Shown here: piece by piece, positions 1 to 5,986 of the stretch | How the letters are laid out: every line of letters begins with the position of its first letter | Position numbering within the stretch: the stretch's first letter is position 1 | Assembly (NCBI GenBank): GCA_030698575.1 | Contig: JAUYMQ010000322.1 | Location: 1 to 7,949 of the forward strand | Reading direction: 5' to 3' | DNA from: Deltaproteobacteria bacterium | GTDB taxonomy: Bacteria; JAUYMQ01 | DNA length: 7,949 nt | Program-made: the position numbers and the translations under genes | The notes under the pieces: generated by a model | Told to the model about the DNA's origin: nothing | Seen by the model: only the letters and a program-made list of their open reading frames with translations | Database searches by the model: none

Positions 1-66
1 CGCGCGGCTCAGGATGATCGACGAGACTCCGGCGTCGGTTTCCGTGCGAAGCGTCGTGCCATTCAT
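1..66 (-). CDS. 5' end of a gene running off the left edge, possibly enoyl-CoA hydratase/isomerase (crotonase) family
   Basis: An ATG at 66-64 opens a frame that stays open for all 22 codons to the window edge. It begins MNGTTLRTETDAGVSSIILS. A good Shine-Dalgarno sequence (GGAGA on the minus strand, 79-75) sits 8 bases upstream, and the start lies only 4 bases after the stop of the preceding repeat-protein gene, so the two are probably co-transcribed. The pattern 'short lead, acidic/Gly turn, V-S-S-I-I-L-S-R' resembles the first two strands of crotonase-fold enzymes, which usually read V-A-x-I-T-L-N-R-P. That would make the product an acyl-CoA hydratase or isomerase acting in the cytoplasm. 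Only 22 residues are visible, so the family call is tentative; that a gene starts here is better supported. Confidence 0.5.
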   Translation of the reverse strand, partial: MNGTTLRTETDAGVSSIILSRA

Positions 67-70
67 CGGG

Positions 71-628
71 TCACTCTCCGCTTCCCCCGCCGGTCGTCGC
101 GTTGAACTCGCTTGTGCCCGTGTGGCTCTCCCCGTCCGCGCCTGTCGCGGTGACCTCGCGCTTCCAGGTCCCGGTTTCCTCGTCGTAGCTCCATCTCACT
201 TCCCGCTCCACGGTCTCGCCTCCAGCCCCCGTCGTGGTGATCCTGCGCCCGGATCCATCCTCGAGTCGCTCGGATTCGCTTGTTCCCGTCCTGACCTGCC
301 CGTCGGGGCCGGTCACCGATCGGATGCTGCGCCAGGTCTTCGTCTCGGGATCCCACCACCCGCGCGTCTCCCCCGTGGCCGTCTGCCCATCGGGGCCGGT
401 CAGCGTTCGCTGCCGGAGGAATCCTCCTTCGGTTCGCTCTCCCTCGGTCCGTGTCCTGAAAATGCGCCCGCCGGGGCCCTCATGCGTTCCCTCGACCGTG
501 ATCTTGTCAGGATTCTTGTCCCTGGCCCGCCGGCGGGCCATGCCGTTCGCCGGCTCGAGCGTCAGCGACAGCGTGAAGAGAATCATGATGGTGATGGCGA
601 TCGAGCGGACTGCGAGCTTCGCGTTCAT
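71..628 (-). CDS. Small secreted protein with five Gly-rich 27-29-residue repeats, unknown function
   Basis: The 185-residue product has a clear Sec-type signal peptide: MNAKLAVR, a hydrophobic core at about residues 9-23, and likely cleavage near residues 28-30. The mature part is hydrophilic, rich in Gly, Thr, Arg and Glu, with no further membrane segment. It is repetitive. A G-x-x-G turn of the form TG(P/A)(D/G)G(Q/E) recurs at residues 50-54, 77-82, 106-111, 133-138 and 162-167, spaced 27, 29, 27 and 29 residues. Aromatic hairpins WWDPETKTW (91-99) and WSYDEETGTW (147-156) recur 56 residues apart, so the true unit is probably a pair of repeats. This suggests a beta-rich, YD/RHS-like repeated sheet on the outside of the cell; that is inference. 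The ATG at 628 is preceded by AGGGGGA (641-635) with 6 bases of spacing. The gene is separated from the upstream oxidase operon by a terminator and lies just before the gene at 1-66. No catalytic motif was recognised. Confidence 0.75.
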   Translation of the reverse strand: MNAKLAVRSIAITIMILFTLSLTLEPANGMARRRARDKNPDKITVEGTHEGPGGRIFRTRTEGERTEGGFLRQRTLTGPDGQTATGETRGWWDPETKTWRSIRSVTGPDGQVRTGTSESERLEDGSGRRITTTGAGGETVEREVRWSYDEETGTWKREVTATGADGESHTGTSEFNATTGGGSGE

Positions 629-760
629 TCAGTTTCCCCCTGTAGTTCCCTCAAGGAATATGCTGGCCACGCCGGGCGGCGCGTTGGTGTCAGGATTGCG
701 AGATTCAGGGCCTCCGCGGCCCAACCGAACCACAGACCCGCCGCCGGGGTCAATTAGTCG

Positions 761-786
761 AAAAAAAGATCGTGCCCGCGATCTTT
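761..786 (-). terminator. Rho-independent terminator after the FAD oxidase operon
   Basis: On the minus strand an 8-bp perfect stem (AAAGATCG at 786-779 paired with CGATCTTT at 772-765, loop CGGGCA) runs directly into a run of seven T's (767-761). It begins 35 bases after the stop codon of the FAD-linked oxidase. It separates the three-gene oxidase operon from the secreted repeat-protein gene. Read in the plus direction the T-tract is only three long, so it should act mainly on leftward transcription. Confidence 0.85.
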
Positions 787-821
787 CCGCGGCTCCCTGG
801 CAGGATCACGCTCCTGTGCGG

Positions 822-2318
822 TCAGACGCGCGCCGCGAACATGCGCTGATAGTGGCGGTACCAGTCGCTCTGGAAGCGCTCCTGGGGGTCGTGCGCCCGT
901 TTCAGCTTCAGGAATCCCCCGAACTGCGGGTAGGTGGCCGTGACCTGCTGGCGCGTCGCCCAGCGGTGGTAGGTCAGGAAGTAGCTGCCGTCGAAGCCGA
1001 TGGCGCGGTCGATCAGGCGGCGAAAGTCGGCCTTGGCCTTCTCGATCCCCTTGGCGCCATGATCCACGTGAAGGTTGAAGATCGTGCAGGCATAGGGCTG
1101 CTTCGCCCAGGCGAGGAAGCTCTCGTCGTCTCGCTCGATGAGACGGATGGTGCCGTAGATCAAGCTGACGTCGTTCTTGCGGAAGTCTTTCCTTACCCGC
1201 CGCAGGAACGGCACGAGGGCGTCGCGGGGCACGTAGATCTCCGTGATCATCTCGGTGCCAGGCGTGCGGGCGCCGAGACGGCGATCGAGCTCCAGGTGGT
1301 AGTCATCGATGTAGGTGCTGAGCTGATGGGTGTCGGACCAGTAGATCTGCCCCGAGGTGCCTGTGTAGTACTTCGCGTAGGCGTCGAAGGCAGCCTTCTT
1401 GTCGGCATGGGCGAGATAGAGAAGCTCGCGCCAGTCGGCTTCCGAGAGCGACTTCTGCTTCTCCGGGATGTCCACGGGCGTATCGAGCGGGAGGTAGCAG
1501 GAGAAAACGCCCTTCTCGAGAAAATCATCGGAGCCGTCATCGGTCGAGAACTGAAAGTCGCCGAACTCGAAGCCTTCCTCCTTGCGCTTATCGAGAGCCG
1601 GCATGAGGGATTCGAGCTCGATGAGCTCCACGACGCGTTTCACCTGGCGGCGCGGCGAGAGCCTGAGCGTCACCGTGACGATAATTCCGAACAGTCCGTA
1701 GCCGCCGATCGCGAGCTTGAACAGCTCGGCGTTCTCCGATCGGCTGCAATTCCGGATCTCGCCGCCGGGCCCCATGGTTGTGAACGACTCGACGTCGTCG
1801 ATGATGGGTTTCATTCTGAGGCCGCGACTGTGGATGTTCGACGCGAGCGCGCCGCCCAGGCTGAGCCGGTCGGCGCCCGTCTGCTTCTGCCGGATTCCCC
1901 AGGGCGCCTCGCTCTCGGTTTGCCGCGCCAGCAGCCAGTCGATGAGCTGGGGCCACTGGATTCCCGCTTCGGCCTCCACCAGGCCCTCGTCGTTGTCGAA
2001 GGCGCGCACACGGTTGAACCGGTTCATGTCGATGAGCACACTGTCCGCGCCGAACTGCTGCCCGCCCATCGAGTGCCTGCCCCCGGCGATGCTGACGGGG
2101 CGGCCGATGCGCGCCGCGCGGCTGAGCGCGTCAGCCATTTCCCCCAGCGAAGCCGGGCGTTCGATGCGGCTGACCCGCGTCGGGTTCAGCTGTGAGTGAA
2201 CGTCGTTGACGACCGTCCCCTTGCCGGCCCACGTTCCCCGGTTGCAGCCGTAGGGCGCAAGCAGCGCCAGCGCCGAGGCCCGCGCGCTCCGCTCGAGGAA
2301 CTCTCTTCTCGTCAGCAT
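822..2318 (-). CDS. Tat-exported FAD-linked oxidase, D-arabinono-1,4-lactone oxidase/VAO-type
   Basis: The 498-residue protein starts with a twin-arginine signal, LTRREFLERSARASALALLA, giving likely export of a folded flavoprotein. The PCMH-type FAD-binding domain covers roughly residues 43-222. Visible motifs are AGGRHSMGGQ (78-87), LSLGGALASNIHSRG (152-166) and IGGYGLFGIIVTVTLRL (204-220). His82-Ser83 aligns with the His-Ser that carries covalent 8-alpha-histidyl FAD in sugar-lactone oxidases and berberine-bridge-type enzymes, so covalent flavin is plausible. The C-terminal part (GGFLKLKRAHDP, then DWYRHYQRMF) matches the end of the arabinono/gulonolactone oxidase cap domain. The reaction would be oxidation of a sugar lactone, polyol or similar alcohol with O2 or a membrane acceptor; the substrate cannot be read. 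Start: ATG at 2318 behind a GGGGGG Shine-Dalgarno. It is the last gene of an operon, 61 bases after the seven-helix membrane protein and just before a strong terminator, so the two membrane proteins are its probable partners. A cysteine at residue 25 sits in APYGC, which is not a convincing lipobox. Confidence 0.88.
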   Translation of the reverse strand: MLTRREFLERSARASALALLAPYGCNRGTWAGKGTVVNDVHSQLNPTRVSRIERPASLGEMADALSRAARIGRPVSIAGGRHSMGGQQFGADSVLIDMNRFNRVRAFDNDEGLVEAEAGIQWPQLIDWLLARQTESEAPWGIRQKQTGADRLSLGGALASNIHSRGLRMKPIIDDVESFTTMGPGGEIRNCSRSENAELFKLAIGGYGLFGIIVTVTLRLSPRRQVKRVVELIELESLMPALDKRKEEGFEFGDFQFSTDDGSDDFLEKGVFSCYLPLDTPVDIPEKQKSLSEADWRELLYLAHADKKAAFDAYAKYYTGTSGQIYWSDTHQLSTYIDDYHLELDRRLGARTPGTEMITEIYVPRDALVPFLRRVRKDFRKNDVSLIYGTIRLIERDDESFLAWAKQPYACTIFNLHVDHGAKGIEKAKADFRRLIDRAIGFDGSYFLTYHRWATRQQVTATYPQFGGFLKLKRAHDPQERFQSDWYRHYQRMFAARV

Positions 2319-2379
2319 AGATCCCCCCTGGAACCGGTCACTCCCTGCCCGACGCCATCTTGCCAGAAGCCGGCCGGCG

Positions 2380-3042
2380 TTACATCCGTTCCCTTGCGTC
2401 GCCGCCTGCCGCCTCGAGGTTGATAAGAATCCGGGCGCTCAGGAAGATCAGGAAGAGCCCGACGGCCTGAAGCAGATGATAAAGCGCGTTGTGATTGAAA
2501 TAGGAAGGGTGCAGCCCGATCCCGGCCTGCTGCAGCGCGGCGGCCGCGAGTGTGAGCGCCAAACCGCACAATCCCCAGAGGGTCGATGGCCCGGCCTGCC
2601 GCCTTGCACGAATCGCGTACACGGCCAGCAGGAAAAGCGCCGCGGGCAGGTAGTTCACCACGGCCACGCGGAAGCTCGTGCTCACGAAAAGCACCGTCGC
2701 GGCGTAAGCCAGAAATCCGGCGAGGGCGGCCAGCTCGATCCGCCGCGCCGCTCCGGGTGAAAATTGCAGCCGCGCGCCGATGATCCAGGCGGAAAGCGCG
2801 GTGACCCCCACGCCGAGAAGCGTGGCGGGCCAGAGAACGGCGTCCCCCAGGGAAGACGGGTCCAGGAAGTATCCGTGGAACGTTCCCCCCAGGAACGATG
2901 TCACGCTGATCGACGCGAAGAAGATCACCCAGGGGACACGGAGACCGTTCGCGCCGCTTTCCCGTCGCCAGAGCAGCCAGGCCAGCGCGGCGCACTCCAG
3001 GGCCAGGCCGTAGTCCGTCAGCGTGACATCGGGTTCGGTCAC
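2380..3042 (-). CDS. Seven-helix integral membrane protein with conserved-looking His/Asp/Glu, unknown function
   Basis: The 220-residue product is almost entirely membrane. Hydrophobic segments lie at about residues 10-26, 37-59, 67-90, 103-122, 127-147, 153-174 and 182-207, giving seven helices. Polar residues stand out at helix ends: Glu16 in helix 1, His56 and Asp61 in GGTFHGYFLD at the end of helix 2, and His178, His184 and His189 in HPSYFNHNALYHLLQ at the start of helix 7. A seven-helix layout with a His in helix 2 and paired His in helix 7 recalls the CREST hydrolase/ceramidase superfamily, but the spacing differs (His-x4-His rather than His-x3-His, and no Ser four residues before His56), so this is only a suggestion; haem or metal binding is an alternative. 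The start is GTG at 3042 inside a GTGA overlap with the upstream gene, with GGGAGG (3052-3047) 4 bases before it. This implies translational coupling. The next gene downstream is the Tat-exported FAD oxidase. Confidence 0.8.
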   Translation of the reverse strand: MTEPDVTLTDYGLALECAALAWLLWRRESGANGLRVPWVIFFASISVTSFLGGTFHGYFLDPSSLGDAVLWPATLLGVGVTALSAWIIGARLQFSPGAARRIELAALAGFLAYAATVLFVSTSFRVAVVNYLPAALFLLAVYAIRARRQAGPSTLWGLCGLALTLAAAALQQAGIGLHPSYFNHNALYHLLQAVGLFLIFLSARILINLEAAGGDARERM

Positions 3043-3524
3043 CCGGCCTCCCGGTCAGGCTTTGACCAGGGCCACCACCGGCCGGTGTGGTACCGGCTGA
3101 ACGTCAGGAGGTAAGCCGCCAGGACGAAGTGAAACCAGATCGGGATGGTCCCGCCGAACCATCGCCGTTCCGGATGCAGGCTCATCGTCAGGACGTAGCG
3201 CACGGCCATCGAGGTCGCATAGAAGACGGCGAACCACTGCACCAGCGCTGCTCCGCGCCGACGATCCCCCGTGAAGTATCCGCTCCCGCGGAGGAAGTCG
3301 GTGCAGATCTTCGCCTGCAGCAGAAGGATCAGCACCTGGCTGGCGAGAAGCCAGGGGTAGGGCAGAAGTCCGGACATCCACGCCTCCATCGGCGGCAGCC
3401 ATGAGACGTGGAAAAAGGCGACGAGAAACTGCCCCAGCACGCGCAGGAAGAAGAGAAAGGTCAGCGCGCACAACCAAACGGCAACTGTAAGGCTCTTCGG
3501 CGGGGCACCGGAACGCGGCTTCAT
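3039..3524 (-). CDS. Four-helix membrane protein, first gene of the FAD-oxidase operon, unknown function
   Basis: The product is 161 residues with four hydrophobic segments at about residues 12-38, 53-73, 92-114 and 125-144, and a basic C-terminus. Distinctive stretches that look conserved are SWLPPMEAWMSGLLPYPWLL (41-60), GYFTG (82-86), RWFGGTIPIWFHFVLAAYL (121-139) and SRYHTGRWW (143-151). Several Trp, His and Arg residues lie at helix ends, which would suit a cofactor- or partner-binding membrane subunit, but no known motif was recognised. The ATG at 3524 is preferred to the GTG one codon earlier (3527) because the strong AAGGGGAGG ribosome site ends 5 bases before the ATG but only 2 before the GTG. 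Its stop overlaps the start of the seven-helix protein (GTGA), so the two are expected in fixed ratio. It is the promoter-proximal gene, divergent from the RnfD-like gene. Confidence 0.78.
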   Translation of the reverse strand: MKPRSGAPPKSLTVAVWLCALTFLFFLRVLGQFLVAFFHVSWLPPMEAWMSGLLPYPWLLASQVLILLLQAKICTDFLRGSGYFTGDRRRGAALVQWFAVFYATSMAVRYVLTMSLHPERRWFGGTIPIWFHFVLAAYLLTFSRYHTGRWWPWSKPDREAG

Positions 3525-3529
3525 CACCG

Positions 3530-3538
3530 CCTCCCCTT
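3530..3538 (-). promoter_or_regulatory. Ribosome binding site that fixes the start at 3524
   Basis: The minus strand reads AAGGGGAGG here, a near-consensus Shine-Dalgarno. Spacing is 5 bases to the ATG at 3524 and 2 to the adjacent GTG at 3527, so initiation at the ATG is favoured. Confidence 0.75.
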
Positions 3539-3557
3539 ATCACCTGGCGCGCTCCAT

Positions 3558-3586
3558 GCACAGCGCTTTTCCCGCTTGCGCTGTGC
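3558..3586. repeat. Perfect 9-bp inverted repeat with 11-base loop (possible operator or leader hairpin)
   Basis: GCACAGCGC (3558-3566) and GCGCTGTGC (3578-3586) are exact reverse complements around the 11-base spacer TTTTCCCGCTT. The dyad lies 33-62 bases upstream of the ATG of the four-helix membrane protein gene. It could be a regulator binding site, or a hairpin in that operon's leader if transcription begins beyond it. The minus-strand side has no T-tract after the stem, so it is not a standard terminator. Confidence 0.55.
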
Positions 3587-3765
3587 GTCGCCCCTTTCGA
3601 GGCCCCCCTGAACGGCCAGGAATATCAACAGGTTACGCGGCCTTCTAACCGATCCCTGCAAGCTCGGAAAAAATGCCGGCGGGCGGGAACCGATCTCCGG
3701 CCCGCGGGTCTAAGCCCCAGGTCCAGGTCTTGAGGAGAGCATCGTTCGCGCGTCGCGCGGGCGAA

Positions 3766-3770
3766 GGAGG
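3766..3770 (+). promoter_or_regulatory. Ribosome binding site that fixes the start at 3775
   Basis: GGAGG (part of AAGGAGG) lies 4 bases before the ATG at 3775. No comparable site precedes the longer in-frame start at 3673, and the extra 34 residues that start would add are Arg/Gly-rich and unlike the family, so the shorter protein is preferred. Confidence 0.75.
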
Positions 3771-3774
3771 GCAG

Positions 3775-4671
3775 ATGCAGGCATCGAGATGGAACATGAG
3801 AACGGCGACGCGGGCGATCCAGGATCCGCGCCACTACCAGATCGCGACGCTGTCGCTTCTGCTTGCCTACGGCCTTCTGTTTCTCGACTTCGACATGGAT
3901 GCGGCCAGGGCAACGCTCATCCTCGCCACCGCGCTTTCCACGCAGGCGCTCTGCAGCCGCATCAGTGGGCTGCCGCGCTTCGATCCGAAGAGCGCGTTCA
4001 TCTCGGGGCTGAGCCTCTGTCTGTTGCTTCGCACGAATTCGCCGGAGATCGCCCTGGCCGCCGCCGCAGCGGCAGTCGCCAGCAAGTTCATCTTCCGCTG
4101 GCACGGCAAGCACATCTTCAACCCGACGAACTTCGGTCTCGTCGTCGCCATCGGCCTCACCGGAGAAGCCTGGGTCTCGCCCGGCCAATGGGGGAGCGCC
4201 GCGTTCTTCGCGTTCCTGATGGCCTGCATTGGCGGACTGGTCATCCGCCGGGCCGCGCGGAGCGATGTCACCTACGCCTTCGTCTCGGCTTACGTGGCGA
4301 TACTCGCTGCGCGGGCGCTCTGGCTGGGCGATCCGATCTGGATCCCCGTCCACCAGCTGCAGAACGGGGCGTTCCTTCTCTTCGCGTTCTTCATGATCTC
4401 CGATCCCAAGACCACGCCCGACTCGCGCCCCGGGCGCATCCTGTTCGCGATTCTTGTCGCTCTCGGCGCGGGCTTCGTCCAGTTCGGGCTGTTCCGGACG
4501 AACGGACTTCTCTGGTCGCTGGCGCTCTTCGCGCTCGGCGTTCCCCTGATCGACCGGATCCTTCCCGGCGGTCGCTATCACTGGAATCGAACCGGCTTTT
4601 CTCCCCGGCCCCTCAATGATGGAGCAAGCAATGAAAAAGAGTTTGGTCATCGCAAGCCTCTTCCTGTTTAG
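3775..4671 (+). CDS. RnfD/NqrB-like membrane electron-transport subunit, orphan, without a visible FMN site
   Basis: The 298-residue protein has about eight to ten hydrophobic segments and the hallmarks of the NqrB/RnfD family: SGLSLCLLLR (77-86), KHIFNPTNFGL (112-122) and MISDPKTTPDSRPGRI (207-222), which correspond to the family's Ser-Gly-Leu, Lys-x-x-Phe-Asn-Pro and Asp-Pro-x-(T/S)-(T/S)-Pro motifs. RnfD and NqrB are integral subunits of ion-pumping redox complexes that carry FMN covalently on a Thr in an S-G-A-T type motif. No S-G-A-T motif is present here, and none of the other Rnf or Nqr subunits is encoded nearby. It is therefore better called RnfD-like than RnfD; it may use another cofactor or have another role. 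The start at 3775 follows GGAGG. It overlaps the next gene by 41 bases, indicating coupled expression with the exported DUF2330 protein. Confidence 0.85.
   Translation: MQASRWNMRTATRAIQDPRHYQIATLSLLLAYGLLFLDFDMDAARATLILATALSTQALCSRISGLPRFDPKSAFISGLSLCLLLRTNSPEIALAAAAAAVASKFIFRWHGKHIFNPTNFGLVVAIGLTGEAWVSPGQWGSAAFFAFLMACIGGLVIRRAARSDVTYAFVSAYVAILAARALWLGDPIWIPVHQLQNGAFLLFAFFMISDPKTTPDSRPGRILFAILVALGAGFVQFGLFRTNGLLWSLALFALGVPLIDRILPGGRYHWNRTGFSPRPLNDGASNEKEFGHRKPLPV
4621..4624 (+). promoter_or_regulatory. Ribosome binding site that fixes the start of the DUF2330 gene at 4631
   Basis: GGAG lies 6 bases before the ATG at 4631, which opens directly into a typical Lys-Lys signal peptide. The two in-frame ATGs at 4616 and 4619 have no Shine-Dalgarno and would place extra acidic residues before the signal. 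The site lies inside the coding sequence of the RnfD-like gene. Confidence 0.65.
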
Positions 4672-5974
4672 CCTGCTGCCCGCCCGCGCCGCTGATGCTT
4701 TCTGCGGCTTCTACGTGGCGAAAGCAGACACGACGCTGTTCAACAAGGCATCGCAGGTGGTGCTCGTCCGGCACGACGACAAGACCGTGCTGACCATGGC
4801 GAGCGACTTCAAGGGCGACCCCAAGGAGTTCGCCATCGTCGTTCCGGTGCCGACCTTCATTGAACGCGAGCAGATTCACGTGGCCGACAAGGCGCTCATC
4901 GATCATCTCGATGCCTACTCGTCGCCGCGCCTGGTCGAGTACTACGACGAGAACCCCTGCCAGAGGATGGTCCGGGAAGAGCTCGCGTTCAAGAGCGCAG
5001 CACCCACGGGAGCCATGGACGCTGCGCGGGACAATCGGAGCCTTGGCGTCACCGTCGAGGCGGAGTACACGGTGGGCGAGTACGACATCGTGATCCTCTC
5101 GGCGAAGCAGAGCGACGGGCTCGAGACCTGGCTCAAGACGAACGGCTACCGCATTCCCGACGGCGCATCGAAAGTGCTCAGGAGCTACATCCGCCAGGGC
5201 ATGCGGTTCTTCGTGGCGAAGGTCAATCTCGAGGAGCAGACGAAGCTCGGCTTCTCCTATCTCCGCCCGCTGCAGGTGGCCTACGAGACGCCCAAGTTCA
5301 TGCTCCCCATCCGGCTCGGCACGGTGAACGCCGACGGACCGCAGGAAATGTTCGTGTACGCCCTCACGCAGAAGGGCCGCGTCGAGACAACGAACTACCG
5401 CACCGTCAAGCTCCCGACGGGGATGGACATTCCGGCCTTTGTGAAGGAGGAGTTCGGCGACTTCTACAAGGCAATGTTCACCGAGCAGGTGCGGCGCGAG
5501 GACATGCGCTCGGTTTTCCTCGAATACGCCTGGGACATGGGTTGGTGCGATCCTTGCGTCGCCGATCCGCTTTCGCGGGACGAGCTTCAGCAGCTCGGCG
5601 TCTTCTGGCTTGACGAGGGGCAGGGCATTCGGGCGCCGATGCCGGGCGGGGGGGCTCAGGACGTCTTCGTCACGCGCCTCCACGTCCGCTACGACGGCGC
5701 GCACTTCCCCGAGGATCTCGTCTTCCAGGAGACCTCGGATCGCGAGAACTTCCAGGGACGCTACGTGCTGCGCCACGCCTGGACCGGTGGCGAGAGCTGC
5801 CCGGCGGCTGAGGAGTATCGCGCCGGGCTCCCGGGTCGTCGCGACACGGAGGCGGAAACGCTTGCCTCGATCACCGGCTGGCGGCTTCCGGACATCCGCG
5901 AGAAGATGAACATCTCGGCGCCGAAGCCGGTCCCCTATGGGAAGAAGTGGTGGGAGCGCATCTGGGCGGAGTGA
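4631..5974 (+). CDS. Exported DUF2330 family protein
   Basis: The 447-residue product has a Sec signal peptide (MKKSLVIASLFLFSLLPARA, cleavage likely after residue 20 or 23) and no later membrane helix, so it should be periplasmic or outer-surface. The mature protein starts with the DUF2330 pattern: an early Cys (CGFYVA, Cys25), a strand SQVVLVRHDDKTVLTMASDF, then EFAIVVPVPTF (67-77), and later AYETPKFMLPIRLG (217-230). Cys residues are 25, 110, 306, 309 and 390; 306 and 309 form a W-C-D-P-C motif (305-309), which could be a redox or metal-binding CxxC, or form disulfides with the others. Known DUF2330 members have no established biochemical function. The gene overlaps the RnfD-like gene by 41 bases, so an extracytoplasmic partner role for that electron-transfer subunit is a reasonable inference. 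Translation ends at TGA 5972-5974, just before the long inverted repeat. Confidence 0.85.
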   Translation: MKKSLVIASLFLFSLLPARAADAFCGFYVAKADTTLFNKASQVVLVRHDDKTVLTMASDFKGDPKEFAIVVPVPTFIEREQIHVADKALIDHLDAYSSPRLVEYYDENPCQRMVREELAFKSAAPTGAMDAARDNRSLGVTVEAEYTVGEYDIVILSAKQSDGLETWLKTNGYRIPDGASKVLRSYIRQGMRFFVAKVNLEEQTKLGFSYLRPLQVAYETPKFMLPIRLGTVNADGPQEMFVYALTQKGRVETTNYRTVKLPTGMDIPAFVKEEFGDFYKAMFTEQVRREDMRSVFLEYAWDMGWCDPCVADPLSRDELQQLGVFWLDEGQGIRAPMPGGGAQDVFVTRLHVRYDGAHFPEDLVFQETSDRENFQGRYVLRHAWTGGESCPAAEEYRAGLPGRRDTEAETLASITGWRLPDIREKMNISAPKPVPYGKKWWERIWAE

Positions 5975-5986
5975 GTGCCGTCCCTT

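Larger units (their letters stand above)
3525..3774. promoter_or_regulatory. Divergent intergenic region between the minus oxidase operon and the plus RnfD-like operon
   Basis: This 250-bp stretch must hold the leftward and rightward promoters, since the flanking genes point away from each other. It is slightly richer in A/T around 3620-3672 than the neighbouring genes. It contains a dyad at 3558-3586 and ribosome sites at both ends. No -35/-10 pair good enough to call was found on either strand, so the promoters may be non-sigma70 or activator-dependent. Confidence 0.5.

Noticed and set aside
234-2195. Long plus-strand open frame of 653 codons opposite the FAD oxidase and the repeat protein
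   Set aside because: It lacks a ribosome site and any recognisable domain, and runs antisense across two well-supported genes and the terminator. High GC makes such antisense frames common.
2298-2318. Lipoprotein signal in the FAD oxidase (APYGC)
   Set aside because: The residues before Cys25 do not fit a lipobox, and the Tat motif explains export on its own.
3673-3774. N-terminal extension of the RnfD-like protein from an upstream in-frame ATG
   Set aside because: No ribosome site precedes 3673, the extension is Arg/Gly-rich and unlike the family, and the ATG at 3775 has GGAGG at good spacing.
3625-4650. Minus-strand open frame of 341 codons opposite the RnfD-like gene
   Set aside because: Its translation is a low-complexity Arg/Glu/Asp-rich string, while the plus strand has family motifs and a ribosome site.
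4613-5776. Minus-strand open frame of 387 codons opposite the DUF2330 gene
   Set aside because: No signal, motif or ribosome site; the plus strand encodes a signal peptide and DUF2330 motifs in the same interval.
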